From: JAVZLH01 sp049700435
GTDB lineage: Archaea > Thermoproteota > Bathyarchaeia > Bathyarchaeales > Bathycorpusculaceae
Direction of reading: 5' to 3'
Assembly: GCA_049700435.1 (NCBI GenBank)
Contig: JBNAVK010000045.1
Span: 1-9,654 of the forward strand
Length of the DNA stretch: 9,654 bases
The translations under genes and the position numbers were made by a program. Positions 5,694 through 9,654 of this stretch are shown here, in pieces. The number at the start of each line of letters is the position of its first letter. Position 1 is the stretch's first letter. The notes below the pieces were generated by a model, which saw only the letters and a program-made list of their open reading frames with translations, had not been told where the DNA came from and did not search any database.

Positions 5694-7076
5694 ATGTTAA
5701 GTTCAAGACGGCTGTTTGGGACAAACGGAATCCGCGGCGTAGTTAACAAAGAACTAACCCCAGAAATGGCTATCAAAATTGGAAGTGCAGTAGGAACATT
5801 CTTTAAATGCGGTAATTTGATAGTTGGTTATGATGCTAGAACAAGCAGCCCAATGTTGGCAAGAGCCGTCACCGCTGGCTTAACAGCGACTGGATGTAAT
5901 GTTTTTTCGGCTGAGATGGCGCCAACACCCGCGCTCCAATTTGCTGTTAAAAATCATAAAATGGATGGGGCAGTTATAATAACAGCGTCTCATAATCCTC
6001 CGGAATATAACGGAATAAAAGTTGTCTGGAAAGACGGGGTGGAGCTTTCCCGTGAACAAGAAATCGAGGTTGAAGACATCTTTTTCGGCGGAAAAATGCG
6101 GAGTGCAGAATGGAAAGATATAGGGGCGTCGTTCGAGTTATCGAACATAGTGAACGAGTATGTTGAAGCAATAAAGAAACATATAGACGTATCAGCCATA
6201 GCCAAAAAACATTTCCATGTGGTCATTGACCCAGCCAACAGCGTCGGCAGCCTCGCCGCACCACGGCTGCTAAGGGATTTAGGCTGCAAAGTTACAACCA
6301 TAAACGCGAACATTGATGGAACATTTCCTGGAAGACCACCTGAACCTCGCCCCGAAAACCTGAGAGATTTAGCTTTGACAGTTAAAGCGGTTGGGGTAGA
6401 TTTAGGTGTAGCTTATGACGGGGATGCTGACCGTTCAATTTTCGTGGATGAACGTGGAGAAATCCACTGGGGAGACAAAACCTTCGCCCTAGTCGAAAAA
6501 TACTTCCTACTGGAAAACCCGGGAGAAAAGATAGTTACGCCGATAAGCTCTTCTACTCTCGTTAAGGACATCGCAGACGCCTATAACGGAGAAATCGTAT
6601 GGACCAAGGTTGGAAGCGTAACGGTTTCCCAGACGATGAAAAAATTGAATGCAAAACTTGGCGGAGAGGAAAACGGCGGAATTTTCTATGGACCCCACCA
6701 ACCGGTGAGAGACGGCGCCATGGCGACAGCCTTAATTTTGGATATTATGGCTAGAACTGGTCAAAAACTTTCTAAGCTTCTTGGGGAACTGCCAAAGTAT
6801 TTCATTGAAAAAGGCAAAGTTGAGTGTTCGGAAGAATTTAAAGAGCGTGTTCTGGAAAAGCTTGTTGCGAAAGTTAAGGGATTAAACATTAACACAATTG
6901 ATGGAGTAAAAATATGGTTTGAAGATGGCAGCGCCATTTTGATAAGACCAAGTGGAACAGAACCTATCTATCGATTGTACGCAGAGGCAAGAGACCACGG
7001 AAAAGCGTTAAGCCTTCTCAGGGAATATGATTTAAAGCTTAAAAGGATAATCGCCGAGGTTAAAGCTAAACGCTAA
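5694..7076 (+). CDS. Phosphohexomutase (phosphoglucosamine/phosphomannomutase type)
   Basis: Interconverts sugar 6-phosphate and 1-phosphate through a phosphoserine, supplying the neighbouring nucleotidyltransferase. In the 460-residue protein: LFGTNGIRG near residues 7-15; catalytic loop TASHNPPEYNGIK (98-110, S100 phosphorylated); metal loop DGDADRS (242-248); sugar-binding GEENGG (324-329); and phosphate loop RPSGTEP (418-424). All four alpha-D-phosphohexomutase domains are present. The start is 5694, not the in-frame ATG 5667: the earlier one would overlap the previous gene by 13 bases and add nine residues before the usual opening, while GAGGAG precedes 5694. GlmM (GlcN-6-P) and ManB (Man-6-P) activities cannot be separated by these motifs; archaeal enzymes of this group are often loose in specificity. 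Confidence 0.94.
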   Translation: MLSSRRLFGTNGIRGVVNKELTPEMAIKIGSAVGTFFKCGNLIVGYDARTSSPMLARAVTAGLTATGCNVFSAEMAPTPALQFAVKNHKMDGAVIITASHNPPEYNGIKVVWKDGVELSREQEIEVEDIFFGGKMRSAEWKDIGASFELSNIVNEYVEAIKKHIDVSAIAKKHFHVVIDPANSVGSLAAPRLLRDLGCKVTTINANIDGTFPGRPPEPRPENLRDLALTVKAVGVDLGVAYDGDADRSIFVDERGEIHWGDKTFALVEKYFLLENPGEKIVTPISSSTLVKDIADAYNGEIVWTKVGSVTVSQTMKKLNAKLGGEENGGIFYGPHQPVRDGAMATALILDIMARTGQKLSKLLGELPKYFIEKGKVECSEEFKERVLEKLVAKVKGLNINTIDGVKIWFEDGSAILIRPSGTEPIYRLYAEARDHGKALSLLREYDLKLKRIIAEVKAKR

Positions 7077-7096
7077 CAGGTTTGTAAAGCGTGTTT

Positions 7097-7103
7097 GGAG
7101 GAG
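7097..7103 (+). promoter_or_regulatory. Strong ribosome binding site of the dehydrogenase-like gene
   Basis: GGAGGAG, 7 bases before ATG 7111; the best Shine-Dalgarno match in the window. It fixes a start about 23 residues ahead of the Rossmann fold, so the N-terminal extension is probably real. Confidence 0.75.
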
Positions 7104-7110
7104 ATGCCAG

Positions 7111-8481
7111 ATGTCCCTATCAATGTTGCAGATAAAACCCGAAGATGTCGATACCGCGGAAAAACGCTCAAAATACACAGCTAGCATAGTGGGCTGCGGA
7201 TATGCTGGCGTTCTTCACGCTTATCTTTTTGCGGACGCAGGGTTCAAAGTCATATGTACAGATTCGGATCAAAGAGCATTAAACCTCTTAAGCAAAGGAA
7301 AAACTCCATTTTTGAATAATGAAATAAAATCCAAACTGAAAAAATGTTTAAAATCTTGTGTTTTGGAGGTTGCAGGCAACATTAAAAATGCAGTTTCTAA
7401 GAGCAACATTGTTGTCGTAACAACTCCGATTGAAATCGACGAGAAAAAAAGGGTTGACTATTCAAATTTAAAGAGTGCTTGCAAACAGGTTGGCTTAGGT
7501 CTCCGCCAAGGTACGCTGGTTGTCATCGTAAGCACCGTTGGAGTAGGCTTTATCGAAAATGTTATCAAAGAGGTTCTGGAAAATGCTTCTGGGCTTAAAG
7601 CAGGAACAGACTTTGGTCTAGCCTACAGCCCAGTATCAGACGCAGAGTCATCACAACTATTTACAAACAAGAGGTTGGTCGCTGGAGTTGAAAAAAACAG
7701 CCTAAACTCAGCATCAATTATTTTGGGCGCCGTTACAAAGGGAGGCATTAAGAAGGCTGCAACTGTGAAGGCTGTGGAATTTGCCGAGCTTTTCGTAGCC
7801 GCACAGAAAATAGCTAACATTGCTTTGGCTAATGAACTTGCCATCATCTGTGAGAACGCGGGCATTGATTTTCTTGAGGTTCTCAAACTTTTAAACGATG
7901 ACGCCTGCAACGTATTTTCAGCGCCAAAAATTGCTGACAGAAGCGCCTTAGCAGAAGCTTACATCTTGCTTGAAGATGCTGAAAATCTGAACATGAAGCT
8001 TCGCATTCCGTTAGTTGCGGAAAAAGTAAATGATGAAACGATGAGACATGTGTTGGGCTTAACGAGAAGTGCGCTTAGAGAAGCGGGAAAAACCCTTAAG
8101 CGGGCTAGAGTTGCCATGCTGGGAATTGCAGAAGTGCCAAACATGAAAAGCCAACCAAAGGCTATGGCAAAGTTGCTTGCTGAAATGTTAGAGGCGAAAG
8201 GGGCAAAGGTCAACATTTATGATCCAAACTTCTCAGAGGAAGAACTAGCCGAGATAGCGCACCCTTTAAAGCGGAGCTTATCAGACGCTGTGGAAGGCGC
8301 AGATTGCATATTAATACTTACAGGGCATGACCAGTTTAAGCATCTGAATTTAAAGAAGTTGAAGGTTATGATGAGAATGCCAGCAGCAATTATTGATCTT
8401 GAAGGAATTGTTGAGCCAAACGAAATAAGGAAGGAAGGACTAATTTATCGAGGGCTAGGAAGAGGTGCGGTACTCCAATGA
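7111..8481 (+). CDS. UDP-sugar 6-dehydrogenase-like protein lacking the usual catalytic residues
   Basis: A 456-residue relative of UDP-glucose / UDP-ManNAc / UDP-GlcNAc 6-dehydrogenases. An extension of about 23 residues precedes the NAD-binding turn SIVGCGYAG (25-33), followed by D51 at the end of the second strand, VVVTTP (101-106) and STVGVG (141-146). The central helix region ANIALANELAIICENAGID (235-253) and the C-terminal domain (from about 332, ARVAMLGIA; YDP 370-372; ILTGHDQF 402-409) are present. Expected catalytic positions differ by eye: the SPE glutamate is V175 (YSPVSD), the KLxxN lysine and asparagine are E226 and A230 (ELFVA), and the GGxCxPKD cysteine is S270 in VFSAPK, with the preceding glycine-rich loop about a dozen residues shorter. 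The GLAFKP(N)TDDxRxSP substrate segment is also altered (GIAEVPNMKSQPKAMA, 338-353). It may be an inactive partner, a regulator, or an enzyme of different chemistry. It overlaps the next gene by 4 bases. Confidence 0.85.
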   Translation: MSLSMLQIKPEDVDTAEKRSKYTASIVGCGYAGVLHAYLFADAGFKVICTDSDQRALNLLSKGKTPFLNNEIKSKLKKCLKSCVLEVAGNIKNAVSKSNIVVVTTPIEIDEKKRVDYSNLKSACKQVGLGLRQGTLVVIVSTVGVGFIENVIKEVLENASGLKAGTDFGLAYSPVSDAESSQLFTNKRLVAGVEKNSLNSASIILGAVTKGGIKKAATVKAVEFAELFVAAQKIANIALANELAIICENAGIDFLEVLKLLNDDACNVFSAPKIADRSALAEAYILLEDAENLNMKLRIPLVAEKVNDETMRHVLGLTRSALREAGKTLKRARVAMLGIAEVPNMKSQPKAMAKLLAEMLEAKGAKVNIYDPNFSEEELAEIAHPLKRSLSDAVEGADCILILTGHDQFKHLNLKKLKVMMRMPAAIIDLEGIVEPNEIRKEGLIYRGLGRGAVLQ

Positions 8482-9428
8482 AGAAGTTAGGCGTCGCGGT
8501 CATTGGTGCTGGTTTCTGGGGGAGAAATCACGCCAGAGTTTTTAAGGAATTAAAAGAGACAGAGCTTTTAGCTGTCTGCGACGTAAATTTTGAAAGAGCC
8601 AAAGATGTTGCAAAACAATTTAACGCTACTCCTTATGCAAGCGTAGAAAAAATGTTGAAAAAAGAGGAAATAGAGGCTGTTAGCATCTGCACATGGTCAA
8701 CAAACCTAGCAAAAATGGCGCTAAAAGCCATGAACACTGGCAAACATGTCATGGTTGAAAAGCCTATGGCAACAAACGTTAGACAAGCTGAAAAATTGTT
8801 GGAAACCGCGGAAAAGGAAAAACTGCATCTAACTGTTGGCTTTTTAATGCGTTTTATTCCTGGGTTACAACAAATTAAAAAGGCTGTTGAAAACAGGGAA
8901 ATTGGCGAAATTGTGTGTGCTACTGCAAAGAGGGTTTCTCAGTGGCCAGAGAGGATAGGGGATGTGGGGGTGATTAAGGATACAGCAATCCACGACATAG
9001 ATGTTATGAGGTACCTTTTCGGGGAAGACCCCATTGCGGTTTATGCGAAAACTGGAAGTATGGCTCACAAGAAATTTGAGGATTACGCCCAAGTAATGCT
9101 CACATTTGAGGGGGGCAAAAGCGCGTTTATTGAGGCTAACTGGCTGACGCCTTACAAGACTAGATTGTTGACTGTTACGGGAAGCAAAGCGATAATGAAA
9201 CTTGATTATATTACGCAGGAGTTAACGATTGAAGATGCAAAGGAAACTCTACAGCCGAGATATCCTTGGCAAGAGCCATTAAAGCTTGAGCTTCAACACT
9301 TTGCAAACTGCATTTTGGGGAGGGAGAAGCCGCTGATAACTGGGGTGGACGGGTTGAAAGCGTTGATGATAGCTGAAGCAGCATTAAAATCTTCAGCGAT
9401 TGGCAAAGTTGTAAAGTTGAAGAGCTGA
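8478..9428 (+). CDS. Gfo/Idh/MocA family NAD(P)-dependent oxidoreductase
   Basis: A 316-residue two-domain dehydrogenase. Residues 1-120 form the Rossmann domain, with VIGAGFWGRNH (8-18), D35 ending strand two, and the family EKPMA (94-98, catalytic K95). The rest is the alpha/beta substrate domain, with GFLMRFIPG (121-129) and KDTAIHDIDVMRYL (167-180, H172 and D168 at the usual acid/base and substrate positions). Family members oxidise or reduce sugar hydroxyls; the WbpB/GnnA type oxidises C3 of UDP-GlcNAc or its uronic acid. Its start overlaps the stop of the dehydrogenase-like gene as ATGA, so translation is coupled and the two probably act together. No aminotransferase or acetyltransferase follows within the window, so the full UDP-diacetamido-uronate route cannot be claimed from here. 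The active site looks intact. Confidence 0.92.
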   Translation: MKKLGVAVIGAGFWGRNHARVFKELKETELLAVCDVNFERAKDVAKQFNATPYASVEKMLKKEEIEAVSICTWSTNLAKMALKAMNTGKHVMVEKPMATNVRQAEKLLETAEKEKLHLTVGFLMRFIPGLQQIKKAVENREIGEIVCATAKRVSQWPERIGDVGVIKDTAIHDIDVMRYLFGEDPIAVYAKTGSMAHKKFEDYAQVMLTFEGGKSAFIEANWLTPYKTRLLTVTGSKAIMKLDYITQELTIEDAKETLQPRYPWQEPLKLELQHFANCILGREKPLITGVDGLKALMIAEAALKSSAIGKVVKLKS

Positions 9429-9518
9429 AATGTCAATTTTACACATAACGCCATTGATAAATTGAATATCCCCTCCAGAATTTCCTTTTCTTATTTCTTC
9501 ATATTTGCCCTAATGGAG

Positions 9519-9538
9519 TTTGTTTATTTTTTATTTTT
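9519..9538 (+). terminator. T-rich stretch ending the sugar-nucleotide cluster
   Basis: Three T-runs broken by G and A, about 90 bases after the TGA of the oxidoreductase gene, in a convergent gap that is pyrimidine-rich from about 9480. Archaeal polymerases stop at such tracts. The stretch overlaps the last codons of the opposing gene. The rest of 9429-9523 shows no gene or repeat. Confidence 0.35.
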
Positions 9539-9654
9539 CAAGTTGAATGGTTTTCCTTCGTGTAATATTTTTTCTGGGATTTTCTCTCTCCATTTTTTTA
9601 GAAACGGCAAGTCTTCACTTTCTTTTCGCAGTTCATCTGGAAGCATCTCTGGAA
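9524..9654 (-). CDS. C-terminal end of an unidentified protein (runs off the window)
   Basis: The minus strand reads 42 codons without interruption from the window edge to TAA at 9524-9526. The peptide is charged and helix-like, with PEMLPDELRK at the start of the visible part and HEGKPFNLKNKK at the end. Composition and the convergent placement look like a real gene terminus rather than chance. No motif that names a family is visible, so no function is given. The start and most of the protein lie outside. Confidence 0.6.
   Translation of the reverse strand, partial: PEMLPDELRKESEDLPFLKKWREKIPEKILHEGKPFNLKNKK

Noticed and set aside
5990..6313. Minus-strand open frame of 107 codons inside the mutase gene
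   Set aside because: Antisense shadow of conserved phosphohexomutase sequence including the catalytic serine loop.

Overview
The window looks like chromosomal DNA from an archaeon. The evidence is a class II leader-type tRNA without an encoded CCA, an Lrp/AsnC regulator, AT-rich TATA-like boxes about 20-30 bases before the likely transcription starts, purine-rich GGAGG/GGTGA ribosome binding sites, a TTG start, and AGG/AGA-rich arginine codon use. The protein set would suit the Thermoproteota (TACK) side, perhaps Bathyarchaeia, but that placement is inference from general protein character and was not tested.

Left part (1-3740): a minus-strand tRNA-Leu(GAG), then a minus-strand Lrp/AsnC regulator. 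This regulator is divergent from a type I glutamine synthetase gene, which is followed by a fused GMP synthase (guaA). The regulator's own TATA box lies against a 16-base-period direct repeat. The glutamine synthetase frame stays open and family-like upstream of its first in-frame ATG (798) but has no start codon there. A short ORF starting at ATG 730 joins that frame exactly by a -1 shift at A AAA AAG (750-756). This is either recoding or a one-base indel. Glutamine made by the synthetase is a substrate of GuaA, so the pair makes metabolic sense.

Middle (3741-4593): a minus-strand creatininase-family metal hydrolase, convergent with guaA (12-base gap) and divergent from the right-hand cluster through a 76-base region that seems to hold two overlapping promoters.

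Right part (4594-9428): a tight four-gene plus-strand cluster for nucleotide-sugar metabolism: a sugar-1-phosphate nucleotidyltransferase with a left-handed beta-helix tail, a phosphohexomutase of the GlmM/ManB type, a UDP-sugar 6-dehydrogenase-like protein, and a Gfo/Idh/MocA oxidoreductase. Gaps are 14 and 34 bases and the last two genes overlap by 4 bases (ATGA). The mutase and nucleotidyltransferase should make an activated sugar, and the two NAD-type proteins would oxidise or otherwise handle it, probably for glycan or protein N-glycosylation. The third protein is the oddest in the window: it keeps the dehydrogenase fold signatures, but by eye has lost the family's catalytic Glu, Lys, Asn and Cys.

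Right edge (9429-9654): a T-rich convergent gap, then the last 42 codons of an unidentified minus-strand gene that runs off the window. I saw no CRISPR array, insertion sequence or attachment site.
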